Origin: Mycolicibacterium nivoides
GTDB taxonomy: Bacteria; Actinomycetota; Actinomycetes; Mycobacteriales; Mycobacteriaceae
Length of the DNA: 64,000 nucleotides
Assembly (NCBI RefSeq): GCF_003855255.1
Contig: NZ_CP034072.1
Location: 434,001-498,000 of the forward strand
Reading direction: 5' to 3'
The notes beneath the pieces were generated by a model. It saw only the letters and a list, made by a program, of their open reading frames with translations, ran no database searches and was not told the origin of the DNA. Shown here one piece after another: positions 1 to 8,479 of the stretch. Each line of letters begins with the position of its first letter. Position 1 is the stretch's first letter. Position numbers and translations under genes: made by a program.

Positions 1-827
1 TTCTCGGCCTGGCCCTGGGGGCCGGGCTATCGGGCCTGCTGCCGATCCCGGAGATCCAGTACCTGGCCTATCTGCACAACGCGGCCGACCAGATCCGCGG
101 TGAGGGAGCCACGCTGCAGTTCTTCTCCAACCGCCAGTACCGGAATCCGATGGTGGTGCGGATCGCGGGCTACGGCTACCAGAAGGGATTCGGCGGCCAC
201 TTCCACAACGACGACTCGATCGCTGCGATCCGCGACATCCCCGGGGTGGTGATCGCATCGCCGGCCCGGCCCGACGATGCGGCAGCGATGTTGCACACCT
301 GCGTCGCCGCGGCGAAAACCGCTGGTGCCGTGTGCGTTTACCTCGAACCGATCGCCCTGTACCACACCAGGGACCTGCACGCCGATGGCGATCAGGAATG
401 GTTGGCGCCCTATCCGGCCGAGCCGGTGCGCATCGGTGCGGCCCGCACCTACGGTGCCGGCGCCGACCTGACCATCCTGACGTTCGGCAACGGATTGTGG
501 ATGAGCCTGCGGGTGGCCCGTCGCCTGGAGCAGGCCGGGATCGCCGCGCGGGTGGTCGACCTGCGCTGGCTGTCGCCGCTGCCGGTCGAGGACATGCTGC
601 GCGAGGCGGACGCGACCGGCCGGGTGCTCATCGTCGACGAGACCCGCCGCACCGGAGGCGTGGGGGAAGGCGTGCTGGCCGAACTCATCGATCACGGCTT
701 CACCGGCAGCGTGCAGCGCGTGGCCAGTGCCGACAGCTTCATCCCGCTGGGCGACGCCGCGCTGCAGGTGCTGTTGTCCGAGGACACCATCGAGGCCGCC
801 GCAGTGAAACTGGTCGGCGCACGATAG
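1..827 (+). CDS. 2-oxoacid dehydrogenase E1, beta-type domain (5' truncated by window edge)
   Basis: This is the C-terminal part of a thiamine-diphosphate-dependent 2-oxo acid dehydrogenase (E1 beta / transketolase C-terminal family). The reading frame is open from base 3, so the start lies outside the window. Visible family features are the pyrimidine-binding half with GYGYQKGFGGHFHNDDS and PGVVIASPARPDDA, then the transketolase C-terminal domain with TILTFGNG and VDLRWLSPLPVEDM, and the closing VDETRRTGGVGEGV. The pattern resembles branched-chain or pyruvate dehydrogenase beta chains. The window does not show whether the protein is a separate beta chain or a fused alpha-beta E1. The gene stops 10 bases before the CoA-transferase ATG, so the two may be cotranscribed. 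The substrate cannot be told. Confidence 0.85.
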   Translation, partial: LGLALGAGLSGLLPIPEIQYLAYLHNAADQIRGEGATLQFFSNRQYRNPMVVRIAGYGYQKGFGGHFHNDDSIAAIRDIPGVVIASPARPDDAAAMLHTCVAAAKTAGAVCVYLEPIALYHTRDLHADGDQEWLAPYPAEPVRIGAARTYGAGADLTILTFGNGLWMSLRVARRLEQAGIAARVVDLRWLSPLPVEDMLREADATGRVLIVDETRRTGGVGEGVLAELIDHGFTGSVQRVASADSFIPLGDAALQVLLSEDTIEAAAVKLVGAR

Positions 828-837
828 CTTGACTGGC

Positions 838-2067
838 ATGGCCGAATCTGTGACGCCGGATCCGACCCGTCCGCTGGCCGGGGTGCGCATCATCGAGATC
901 TCCAGCTTCGTCGCCGTGCCGCTGGCGGGCATGACCCTGGCCCAGTTGGGGGCCGAGGTGGTGCGGGTGGATCCCATCGGGGGTGCTGCCGACTATCACC
1001 GCTGGCCGCTCACCGACGGCGGTGACAGCATCTACTGGGCCGGGCTGAACAAGGGCAAGCGCTCGCTGGCCGCCGATATGCGCTCACCCGAGGGGCAGCA
1101 GCTGGTACAGCAGCTGATCGCCGAGGCCGGCGTGCTCATCACGAATGTGGCCGGGCGGCAGTGGCATTCGTACGACGTACTGTCCGCGCTGCGTCCCGAC
1201 CTGATCCATGTCGAGGTGTCTGGGCGCGCCGACGGTGGCACCGGGGTGGATTACACGGTCAACGCCGGCCTGGGCTTCCCGATGGTGACCGGGCCCGCGC
1301 AGTTGGCCACGCCGGTCAACCATGTGCTTCCGGCCTGGGATGTCAGCTGCGGGCTGTACGTGGCGCTGGCAGTCAGTGCCGCACTGCGCCATCGGGATTC
1401 CACCGGTGAGGGCGCACGGATCAGTATTCCCCTGGAGAACGTCGCACTCGCCACGGCGGGCAATCTCGGGTTCCTGACCGAGGTGATGATCAACGGCACC
1501 GGCCGAGAACGGCTCGGCAATACCCTGTACGGCACCTACGGGCAGAACTTCACCAGCAGCGACGGCGTCGGCTTCATGCTCGTGGCGCTCACCGGCCGGC
1601 ATTTCCGCGATCTCACCGAAGTCACCGGGACCACCAAAGCCGTTGCCGCCCTTGCGGAGGCGTTCGGTGCCGACTTCAGCGACGAAGGTCAGCGCTACAC
1701 CCACCGCGACGCGCTGACCGGACTGTTCACCCTCTGGTTCAGCGAGCACACCGCCGAGGAGATCAGCACAGCGCTCTCGGGAACATCGGTGCTCTGGGAG
1801 CGGTACCGCAGCTTCGCCGAGGTCGCCGTCAACGAGCGGGTCGTCGCCAACCCGCTGTTCACCCCGCTGGAGCAACCCCGTATCGGGACCTACCTGGCGC
1901 CGGGCCTGCCCGTGTCGATCGGTGGGATGTATCCGCCCGCCGTCCCCGCGCCCGCGCTCGGGGACGACACCACCGCCGTGCTGGCCGAACACCTCGGGCT
2001 CGGTGCCGACCAGATCGTGGCACTGACCGAATCCGGCACCGTCGCAACGGGTACCGACAAGCGGTGA
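838..2067 (+). CDS. CaiB/BaiF family (class III) CoA-transferase
   Basis: About 409 aa, the usual length for family III CoA-transferases, which move CoA between a thioester and a free carboxylate. The N-terminus carries the family hallmark PLAGVRIIEISSFVAVPLAG, then AQLGAEVVRVDP and NKGKRSLAADMRSPEGQ. The catalytic aspartate is expected in the segment around VEVSGRADGGTGVDYTVNA. I chose the ATG at 838; a TTG at 829 is in frame, but it lies only two bases past the upstream stop and adds nothing conserved. The 3' end overlaps the thioesterase gene by 4 bases (GTGA), implying translational coupling. With the E1 gene upstream, the group suggests acyl-CoA turnover in acid or branched-chain catabolism; the substrate is unknown. 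Confidence 0.85.
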   Translation: MAESVTPDPTRPLAGVRIIEISSFVAVPLAGMTLAQLGAEVVRVDPIGGAADYHRWPLTDGGDSIYWAGLNKGKRSLAADMRSPEGQQLVQQLIAEAGVLITNVAGRQWHSYDVLSALRPDLIHVEVSGRADGGTGVDYTVNAGLGFPMVTGPAQLATPVNHVLPAWDVSCGLYVALAVSAALRHRDSTGEGARISIPLENVALATAGNLGFLTEVMINGTGRERLGNTLYGTYGQNFTSSDGVGFMLVALTGRHFRDLTEVTGTTKAVAALAEAFGADFSDEGQRYTHRDALTGLFTLWFSEHTAEEISTALSGTSVLWERYRSFAEVAVNERVVANPLFTPLEQPRIGTYLAPGLPVSIGGMYPPAVPAPALGDDTTAVLAEHLGLGADQIVALTESGTVATGTDKR

Positions 2068-2876
2068 GCACCCTGCTGAGGCTGTTGGACGTCGGGGCCG
2101 ATGCTGCCGCCGACGGGGAGGTCTTCACGGGGCAGGCCAGCGGTCCTGCCGGTAAGCGGGCCTACGGCGGTCTGATGGCCGCGCAGAGCCTGGCGGCCGC
2201 CTGCCGGACGGTGGGCGATGACCGGGCTCCGACCAACATGCACCTGCAGTTCCTGCGCGGCGGGGACGCCGGGGAAGCCGCCGAGTATCGCGTGCAGCAC
2301 GTGTACGACGGGCGCACCGCCTCGGCCCGGCGCGTCGAATCCTACGAGCATGGCCGCATGCTGACAACGGCGACGGTGTCGTTCGCGACGGCGCTGGCCG
2401 GGCCCGTGCACGGGTTGAGTGCGATGCCGCACGATCCTGAGGTGCTGCCGTGCACCGGCCCGCCCGGCCCGGCGCCGTCCCTGCCGCTCGACGAGTTCGA
2501 CATCCGTATCGCCGACGAAGGGGAGGGCGACGAGTTCGTGCGCCGGATGTGGTGGCGGGTCACCACCGGCCTGCCCGAGGATCCGTTGGTGCACACGCTC
2601 ATCGCGGTCTACATCACCGACCTGTACGGGATCGATCCGGCGTTGGCCGTGCACGGGCACAGTATGCGTTCGCGCAGTCACCGCAGTGGCACGACCGATT
2701 CGTCGATCTGGTTTCACCGTCCGGTGCGTGCCGGGGAGTGGAATCTGCTGGAGTCGCGCTCACCGGCCGCGGCGCGGGGCCGCGGCCTGATCACGTCACG
2801 CCTGCTGCGCGCCGACGGTGCGGTCGCCGCCACCTTGGTGCAGGAGGGGTTGGTCGCCGAGCGCCTGGCGGACTGA
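2064..2876 (+). CDS. acyl-CoA thioesterase II family (TesB-like, double hotdog)
   Basis: 270 aa, close to the usual TesB length. It hydrolyses acyl-CoA to the acid and CoA. The first hotdog half has the characteristic KRAYGGLMAAQSLAAACRTV and NMHLQFLRGGDAGE segments and VQHVYDGRTASARRVE. The second half has GHSMRSRSHRSGTTDSSIWFHRPVRAGEW, where TesB proteins carry their catalytic Asp/Gln/Thr region. It starts with GTG inside the stop of the CoA-transferase gene (GTGA overlap), so the two are almost certainly one operon. Chain-length preference cannot be read from sequence. Confidence 0.88.
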   Translation: MSTLLRLLDVGADAAADGEVFTGQASGPAGKRAYGGLMAAQSLAAACRTVGDDRAPTNMHLQFLRGGDAGEAAEYRVQHVYDGRTASARRVESYEHGRMLTTATVSFATALAGPVHGLSAMPHDPEVLPCTGPPGPAPSLPLDEFDIRIADEGEGDEFVRRMWWRVTTGLPEDPLVHTLIAVYITDLYGIDPALAVHGHSMRSRSHRSGTTDSSIWFHRPVRAGEWNLLESRSPAAARGRGLITSRLLRADGAVAATLVQEGLVAERLAD

Positions 2877-2939
2877 GTCTTCTATGGCTCCGTTGCCAAA
2901 CAGTTGTCGGGACTTCAGTCGTTGAGATGGCGTACACCG

Positions 2940-3300
2940 TGGAGAACTTTCGACGTAGTGCGGTGCGATTAAGGTCTTGGTGATCACCACCAGCACCATC
3001 AGGATGCCTATGGTGGCGAACCCGGACACGACGGTGGTGCTCAGCGGGGTGCGCTCGCCTGGCTGGCGATGATCAGTGCGACGAACCCGCCCAGCACGGC
3101 CCAGATGAGTGTGCCGAGCGCCATCACGATCGCCTGACCGATCAGGGCGGGATCGTTGGGACGGCATAGCTGAGGTTTATCACTACCAGCCCTTGCAGCA
3201 GAATCGTAATGAGAAACCACGCCAGATAGATGATCTCGGTGCGTCGCTTGCCGGGGTTGGCCGCCAGGAGATGGAACTTCGGCGGTTCGGCCTGGGTCAC
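2940..3300 (-). pseudogene. small membrane protein region split over three reading frames
   Basis: Reading right to left, a GTG at 3300 overlaps the stop of the lipocalin-like gene (GTGA) and opens a 52-aa frame ending at 3142 with one clear hydrophobic helix (IIYLAWFLITILLQGLVVI). A second frame, ending at 3041, immediately continues with a second helix (GTLIWAVLGGFVALIIAS). A third frame carries a third helix (VVSGFATIGILMVLVVITKTL). The three helices lie end to end in three different frames. One three-helix protein of roughly 110 aa broken by two frameshifts fits best. Three tiny overlapping membrane proteins are the alternative. No family is recognised. Confidence 0.4.
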
Positions 3301-4307
3301 CGCCCGCGCGCGAGGTCGAAGGGCGCCATCGCCATGTCGAGGATTTCGGGGGCGAGCAGCGCACCGGCGTATTCGACCCAGCACCAGCTGCGCGACGGAA
3401 CCTTGGCCGACGAGCTGGCGGTGAGACGCCCGAAGTAGTGGATGTAGCTGCCCGAGGTGTCGAACGTGAATGTGTATGTGTCCGAACCGATGTTGGCGTC
3501 CAGCCTGGTCAGCTTCCCTGCATCGTCGAACGCCGGAGTCGCCGTTATGTCGTCGTGCGCGATGGTGACACCGTCGGTGACGTGGTATCCGGGACCGAAC
3601 GCGACGCCGTCGCGCCCCTGCCAGAAGCAGCCGCCGCCCCACTGCCCGTCCGGGTACTCGTGCATCCACGACACCCACATCCCCTGCAGGTGCCGGACAA
3701 TGGGCAGCTCCGGGTACACCCGTCCCGGCGCCCCGTAGGCGTAGTCCTGATGCAGGTATCCCGAGACGGGAATGCCGTCGATGGTTCCGGTGGCAGCCAT
3801 CAACTCGTGCCGGTAATACGCGTGCTCCGCGACGCCGTCCTGCACGGGTACGTGAACGGTGAATACGTCGGTGACGTTGGTGCCGTGTATTTCCCAACGT
3901 CCGCTCGCGTCGTGCCAGTGGAGACCGTCGGCGTCGCGTTCGATGCGTCCGCTGGGATAGGTTAGGGAGACCGAGGCAGCGGTGTCGGCGTAAGCCATCG
4001 GCTCGAACCAGTCGATGGTCGAGTACTCCGCGAACAGGTGTGGTTGTTCGGAGTCGAATGTGGGCCGGAGCTTTTTGAAGCCGGCGATCGGTGACACTAC
4101 GTGTGTCATCCCGGTGAGGAAGTCGTCGGCCCCGCGCAGCCCCCAATAAGTCTGCCCTGCAGAGTTATTGACCACCGCACCGATCCACATTCCGGCCAGA
4201 GCGGCATCTGGTCCGGGGATCCAGCCCCGACGGTAATGATCGAGTGTGGGTCGTTCCGTCGTGACGGTGAATTCGAACGCGCTTCGTTCGTTGAATACAT
4301 TGCTCAC
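3297..4307 (-). CDS. lipocalin-like / CrtC-AttH-type hypothetical protein
   Basis: 336 aa, no signal peptide or membrane helix. The chain is rich in Trp, Tyr, His and Gly in a beta-rich pattern, with QTYWGLRGADDFLTGMTHVV near residue 55, ISGYLHQDYAYG-type segments in the middle and the striking GQWGGGCFWQGRDGVAFGPG near residue 225. This resembles the two-half lipocalin fold of AttH / carotenoid 1,2-hydratase (CrtC) proteins, but I cannot place it firmly, so the function is unknown. It is transcribed away from the GntR regulator gene at 4707. A palindrome at 4583-4594 between them suggests shared control. The downstream broken membrane frame overlaps its stop, so both were probably one operon. 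Confidence 0.6.
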   Translation of the reverse strand: MSNVFNERSAFEFTVTTERPTLDHYRRGWIPGPDAALAGMWIGAVVNNSAGQTYWGLRGADDFLTGMTHVVSPIAGFKKLRPTFDSEQPHLFAEYSTIDWFEPMAYADTAASVSLTYPSGRIERDADGLHWHDASGRWEIHGTNVTDVFTVHVPVQDGVAEHAYYRHELMAATGTIDGIPVSGYLHQDYAYGAPGRVYPELPIVRHLQGMWVSWMHEYPDGQWGGGCFWQGRDGVAFGPGYHVTDGVTIAHDDITATPAFDDAGKLTRLDANIGSDTYTFTFDTSGSYIHYFGRLTASSSAKVPSRSWCWVEYAGALLAPEILDMAMAPFDLARGR

Positions 4308-4706
4308 GACCCTGCCTCCGAACCGAAGCAGACGGTGCTACGGACCCTGCCGCCTCGCAGAGATGCGTTACCGCAGTGTTGATGTCGTGGAGGTCGTCGA
4401 GCTGGGGGATGAGCTCGCGGATTCTGGGGGCGACACCCTCGGTGGAGGATCTGCGGCTTCGCTACGTTTGGTTGTGAGCGGGTGGGGCGGAGTGTTTCGC
4501 AGTCATACCGCGCCCATGAAGGGGGCCGCCGTGTGTTGCGTTGGTATCTTGAGACACGATTGACCGCCATGTCTGCATCTAAACCTCTAAAGGTATTATC
4601 TGTAAAGAATGGATCGCGTGCCTGGGAGGTTATGCGCTGCGTACATGGACAAGTTTGATTCGTGCCTCATGCGGTGGTCTGCATCGATGGGGCGGTAGGG
4701 AGAGAA
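4308..4706. other. divergent intergenic region (399 bp) before the GntR gene
   Basis: The part nearest the regulator (about 4570-4660) is AT-richer and holds the palindrome described separately. The part from about 4330 to 4560 is GC-rich. On the minus strand it shows a short stretch that reads like protein (APRIRELIPQLDDLHDINT) but has no credible start, so it may be a gene remnant. No RNA gene was seen. Confidence 0.5.
4583..4594. promoter_or_regulatory. putative GntR/FadR operator, copy 1
   Basis: ACCTCTAAAGGT is an inverted repeat with ACCT/AGGT arms and a 4-base centre. Its reverse complement, ACCTTTAGAGGT, is identical over 12 bases to the core of the palindrome at 6970-6985 before mceA. 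The spacing and form suit a FadR-type GntR dimer. It lies between the divergent lipocalin-like gene and the regulator gene. Confidence 0.65.
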
Positions 4707-5483
4707 GTGGCCAAGCCGACGGTAGGTAGGAGTGGATCGGCCGGTGGGCCTGCGCCCGGAAAGCCCAAGCAGATCGCCGACGAACTGCGTGGTTTGATCA
4801 TCGAAGGCGGGCTCGATGAGGGCGACCTGCTGGGGACCGAGGCCGAATTGCTCGAACGTTTCGAGGTGTCTCGACCGTCATTGCGGGAGTCGTTGCGGAT
4901 TTTGGAGGCTGAGGGTCTGATCTCCGTGGTCCGGGGCGCACTAGGCGGGGTCGTCGTGCACCGGCCCGATCAACGGATGACGGCGCGGGCCGCGGCGTTG
5001 GTGCTGCAATCCCGCAGCGTATCGCTGGCTGATGTGTTCGAAGCCAGCGCGGTGATCGAGCCTGCGGCGGCTCGGATGGTGGCCATCTCACGCGGGCGTG
5101 AGCGTGCCGCGCAGCAACTGCGTGGATTGGTGATCGAGATGAAGCGCACCGTGAACGACCCGACGGCATGTACTGCCGCGATGGTCGGATTCCACAGCGA
5201 CATGGTGCAGTTGGCCGGAAACCAGACGCTAATTCTTATCTGCGAGATGATCAATGAGGTCATCGTCCGCGCAGCAGTGGCCGACGTGCTTACGCGAAGC
5301 CAGCGGGAGCCCATTGCGTCGCGGCGCCGCACGATTCGGGAGTTTGAGCAAATAGTCGACTTGATCGCGGCCGGTGATGGTGAGGGTGCGCAGGCGCGTT
5401 GTGCCGCGCATATGGCGCGTCTGCGGCGGACGTTGCTCGGCGAGCATGGCAGTTCGACGGTTGAGCTGGCTCGTCATCTCTGA
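4707..5483 (+). CDS. FadR-subfamily GntR transcriptional regulator (Mce1R/Mce2R-like)
   Basis: 258 aa. Residues 21-87 form the GntR winged helix (KQIADELRGLIIEGGLDEGD, then RFEVSRPSLRESLRILEAEG and a GGVVVHRP wing). The rest is the alpha-helical FCD ligand domain seen in FadR-type members, with a conserved His in FHSDMVQLAGN and another in AAHMARL that often bind metal or help bind an acid. I chose GTG 4707 because AGGGAGAGAA sits just upstream; GTG 4662 is also in frame but lacks such a site. In M. tuberculosis, FadR-like regulators sit at mce1 and mce2 and repress those operons. Here the gene precedes a solute-binding protein and mceA-F and is flanked by three copies of a palindrome, so control of this mce locus is a strong inference. 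Confidence 0.88.
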   Translation: MAKPTVGRSGSAGGPAPGKPKQIADELRGLIIEGGLDEGDLLGTEAELLERFEVSRPSLRESLRILEAEGLISVVRGALGGVVVHRPDQRMTARAAALVLQSRSVSLADVFEASAVIEPAAARMVAISRGRERAAQQLRGLVIEMKRTVNDPTACTAAMVGFHSDMVQLAGNQTLILICEMINEVIVRAAVADVLTRSQREPIASRRRTIREFEQIVDLIAAGDGEGAQARCAAHMARLRRTLLGEHGSSTVELARHL

Positions 5484-5508
5484 CGCCCGCGCGCGCGTCC
5501 GCCCTGAA

Positions 5509-5520
5509 ACCTATAGAGGC
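5509..5520. promoter_or_regulatory. putative GntR/FadR operator, copy 2
   Basis: ACCTATAGAGGC matches the core ACCTTTAGAGGT at 10 of 12 positions. It lies 26 bases after the regulator stop and about 100 bases before the solute-binding protein ATG, where a promoter for that gene is expected. It is the weakest of the three copies because the right arm ends in C. Confidence 0.5.
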
Positions 5521-5621
5521 TTCTCTGGACTGCGGCCGTAATGATGCGTTAACTTTGAACTCTTCGAAAGAACAGATGTATCGACCCGGGTCCCGCCGGC
5601 AGGTGACGGGAAAGGAGCCCT

Positions 5622-6740
5622 ATGGCCGACGTGACCCCGGCACGCATCGGGCTGCTCATCGACTACCTGGATGAGGACGGCAGCTACGACGAGAACATCC
5701 TTCCTGCAATGCAACTCATCGCTGACGAGTTCCAGGAGCGCGGAATGATCGAGCGGCCGGTCGAGTTCGTCGTACGTGCGGTTCAGGGACTGCCGAACGG
5801 GTGTTTTCGTGCCGTGCGCGACGCCTTCAATCAACTGGTCGACGCGGATGCGTTGGTGATCTTCGGGCCGTGGGTCTCAGAGAATGGCGTCGCGCTGCGC
5901 GGGTATGTCGAGGACCTTGCGCAGGTACCGATCATTACGATGGCTGCGTCGGAAAGTATGCTGGGGGAATGGGTTTTCGGCCTTCCGGCCGGCTCCATGG
6001 AGGAAGAACCCATCATCATTGCCACGGTTGTGGCCCTCGATGGGTGCCACACCGTCGGACTTGCTTTCGAGAACAGCCTGATTGGCCGTGAGTACCTGCG
6101 AACCAGCCGAGAGGCCTGCCGAGATGCAGGATTGACGATCACGGCCGAGGTGGCGATTCCTCAGGTTGAAAGCGACAAGCGAGCCGCAATGGCCACGCTG
6201 GCAGAAGGTAGGCCCGACGCGGTCATGCACGTCGGTTTCGGCCTCGGGCTCATCGGGATGAACGCTGCACTTGAGCACATCGGTTGGATGCCGCCGCGTT
6301 ACACGACGACCGCATTCGAATTCGCCGCGACAAGTCCGTGGTGGCGCGAGCAACTCGCCGGCTGGATCGGTCTTGACCAGTACGACGAGCGGAATCGGAC
6401 CGGGCAAGCGTTTCTGGATCGTTTCGAGCGGGCCTACGGGCGTCGCCCTGAGTACTTCTTTCCCTTGTACTGCTACGACGTGGGCCGGCTCATGATGACC
6501 GCTCTCGCCGGCGCTCGGCCCTTGACCGGTCCGGCTGTCAAAGAGGCGTTGGAGCGCATCAAGATGCTCCCGGCGGCGACCGGTGCCCCCGGGACCCGGT
6601 TGAGGTTCGGAAAGTTCATCCGGCACGGCTGGGTCGGCAGTGAATTCCTGGTCGCGAGGCGAGTGCTTCCTGACGGCAGCGCGTCTGTACTGCACGCCAC
6701 CATCGAGGGCCACGTAAATAACCCTGTCATGCTCCGCTAG
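5622..6740 (+). CDS. type I periplasmic-binding-fold protein (branched-chain/amide ABC substrate-binding type), no signal peptide
   Basis: 372 aa with the fold of leucine/isoleucine/valine-binding and amide/urea-binding proteins: ARIGLLIDYLDEDGSY at the N-terminus, DADALVIFGPWVSENG, TVGLAFENSLIGREYLRTSREACRDAG and RRPEYFFPLYCYDVGRLMMTAL. The start is ATG 5622 with a strong AAAGGAG site. Unlike transported solute-binding proteins it has neither a signal peptide nor a lipobox, and no permease or ATPase gene adjoins it. It may therefore be a cytoplasmic ligand sensor, or be exported by another route. It sits between the GntR regulator and the mce operon, with operator-like palindromes on both sides, so it probably belongs to the same regulon. 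The ligand is unknown. Confidence 0.75.
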   Translation: MADVTPARIGLLIDYLDEDGSYDENILPAMQLIADEFQERGMIERPVEFVVRAVQGLPNGCFRAVRDAFNQLVDADALVIFGPWVSENGVALRGYVEDLAQVPIITMAASESMLGEWVFGLPAGSMEEEPIIIATVVALDGCHTVGLAFENSLIGREYLRTSREACRDAGLTITAEVAIPQVESDKRAAMATLAEGRPDAVMHVGFGLGLIGMNAALEHIGWMPPRYTTTAFEFAATSPWWREQLAGWIGLDQYDERNRTGQAFLDRFERAYGRRPEYFFPLYCYDVGRLMMTALAGARPLTGPAVKEALERIKMLPAATGAPGTRLRFGKFIRHGWVGSEFLVARRVLPDGSASVLHATIEGHVNNPVMLR

Positions 6741-7189
6741 TCACACTTATATCTACATGTATCTGGCGCATCTTCCCAAATGGTGCGAGGTGGAAGACTT
6801 GTAAAGCAGTCGCGGGGCGGGGAGCTGTCGCGCCTGGCATCGGCAGCGACGAGTTATCGAATGAGCACTCTGAACTGCATGTTAATACTTCCTCCTGGCG
6901 GGTCGACGTTGTCGCATCGCCATCGAGGATCGGTCGATTGAGGGTAGACAACCCGTTGTGTGCTGCGTTATACCTTTAGAGGTATGTGGCACGCGGTATC
7001 CGGATGGTCGCACACAAGTCAGATATGAATCTGCTTGCGGTGATCAGGGTGGAGGGCAGTGGAGCGCCGCAACATCGACCGGCATGGCGAAAGCATTGCC
7101 GTCGAGGTGATTTGGTCAGCCGCAGGGGTGCGATCGGGCAGTCGTAGCGGCACGGGTGTCGTCGCGGACTTAGAGGGGGTGAAACGCCG
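6741..7189. other. intergenic region upstream of the mce operon (449 bp)
   Basis: This stretch holds the third palindrome copy (6970-6985). Base composition is AT-richer from about 6740 to 7000 and GC-rich after that. I see no yrbE-like coding sequence, no RNA gene and no convincing ORF. The likely mce promoter lies near the palindrome, leaving a leader of roughly 200 bases before mceA. Confidence 0.6.
6970..6985. promoter_or_regulatory. putative GntR/FadR operator, copy 3 (mce promoter)
   Basis: ATACCTTTAGAGGTAT has perfect 6-base inverted arms (ATACCT/AGGTAT) around TTAG. It is the most symmetrical of the three copies, and its 12-base core is identical, in opposite orientation, to the site at 4583-4594. 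It lies 204 bases before the mceA start codon. Confidence 0.68.
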
Positions 7190-8479
7190 GTGAGCCGATA
7201 CGGGGATCGATCCGACGTGGCGGAAACGCGGGTACGCGTGGGAACGCACCGACGTTCCTCAGTAGCAGCGGTGAAGCCGACCTCCAGCGTCGGGCGTGTC
7301 TGGCCGCGCCCGGTGGCCGGGTTGATCACGGTGCTGATCATCGGATTGGCGATCGCCATGGTGGCGGTGCTGTTTCGCGGTGACCTGAACTCAGCAGTCC
7401 CGGTGACGGTGATGTCACCCCGCGCGGGACTGGTGATGAACCCCGATGCCAAGGTGAAATTGCGGGGGGTTCAAGTCGGAGCCGTCAAGTCGTTGGAGGC
7501 CTTACCCGATGGGCGCGCAGTACTGCATCTGGCGATGGATCCAGCGCAGCTGCAGCAGATTCCGGCCAACGTAGGGGTTGATATCGCGTCGACCACAGTG
7601 TTCGGCGCGAAGTACGTTCAGCTCATTGATCCAGCGGATCCGTCACCGCAGCCAATGGTTCCCGGTCAAGTACTGGACGCTTCACGGGTCACTGTCGAAG
7701 TGAACACCGTTTTCGAGCAACTCACCGCGGTGCTCTCGACGATCGATCCGGCCAAACTCAATCAGACGCTGGGCGCGATCGCCTCCGCCGTCAACGGCCG
7801 CGGGGAGTCGATCGGTCAAATGCTGGTCGACCTGGACACCTACCTCGCCACCTTGGAGCCCGGATTGCCGGCGTTAAGCCACGACTTGGCCACTGCACCA
7901 ACAGTGCTCAACGCATATGCCGATGCAGCACCCGATCTGCTCACCGCTGCCGGCAACGCAGGCCGAATCAGTCAGAGCATCGTTGATGAGCAACACAATC
8001 TCGATGCATTTCTGGTCAGCATGATCGGACTCGCCGATGTCGGCAACGACGTCTTGACGGCAAACCGCGCCCCACTGACCGATGCAGTCCATCTGCTGGC
8101 GCCGACTACCGATTTGACCAGCCAGTACAACCAGGCCCTGTACTGCCTGATGGGAGGTTTGATCCAAGCCGCCTACATCAAGCAACCGCAGGTGCCCGGC
8201 GCCATGGTCAATGCGGGGTTCGTCCTGGGCAAGGAGCGCTACCGGTACCCGATAGATCTGCCCAAGGTCGCTGCGACCGGTGGCCCACAATGCGTATCAG
8301 GGCTACCGAACGTGCGCTATCTGTCCCGGCCCCCGCTCGTCATCGCCGACGTCGGCACCAACCCCGCTCGATACGGCAACGAAGGCATCCTGTTGAACAC
8401 CGATGGCCTCAAGCAAACGCTGTTCGGACCGCTCGCTGGGCCGCCGAGAAACTCCGCACAGATCGGTCAACCTGGATGA
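7190..8479 (+). CDS. MceA-family protein
   Basis: 429 aa. An N-terminal arm with one membrane helix (GLITVLIIGLAIAMVAVLF, about residues 44-62) is followed by the MCE domain (VTVMSPRAGLVMNPDAKVKL, RGVQVGAVKSLE) and a long alpha-helical region ending in a cap with cysteines. MCE proteins form hexameric tubes that carry lipids or sterols across the mycobacterial cell envelope. I chose GTG 7190; AGAGGGGG lies about 10 bases upstream. It is the first gene of mceA-F. The usual yrbEA/yrbEB permease genes are not upstream. The stop overlaps the next start (ATGA). The transported lipid is unknown. Confidence 0.9.
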   Translation: MSRYGDRSDVAETRVRVGTHRRSSVAAVKPTSSVGRVWPRPVAGLITVLIIGLAIAMVAVLFRGDLNSAVPVTVMSPRAGLVMNPDAKVKLRGVQVGAVKSLEALPDGRAVLHLAMDPAQLQQIPANVGVDIASTTVFGAKYVQLIDPADPSPQPMVPGQVLDASRVTVEVNTVFEQLTAVLSTIDPAKLNQTLGAIASAVNGRGESIGQMLVDLDTYLATLEPGLPALSHDLATAPTVLNAYADAAPDLLTAAGNAGRISQSIVDEQHNLDAFLVSMIGLADVGNDVLTANRAPLTDAVHLLAPTTDLTSQYNQALYCLMGGLIQAAYIKQPQVPGAMVNAGFVLGKERYRYPIDLPKVAATGGPQCVSGLPNVRYLSRPPLVIADVGTNPARYGNEGILLNTDGLKQTLFGPLAGPPRNSAQIGQPG

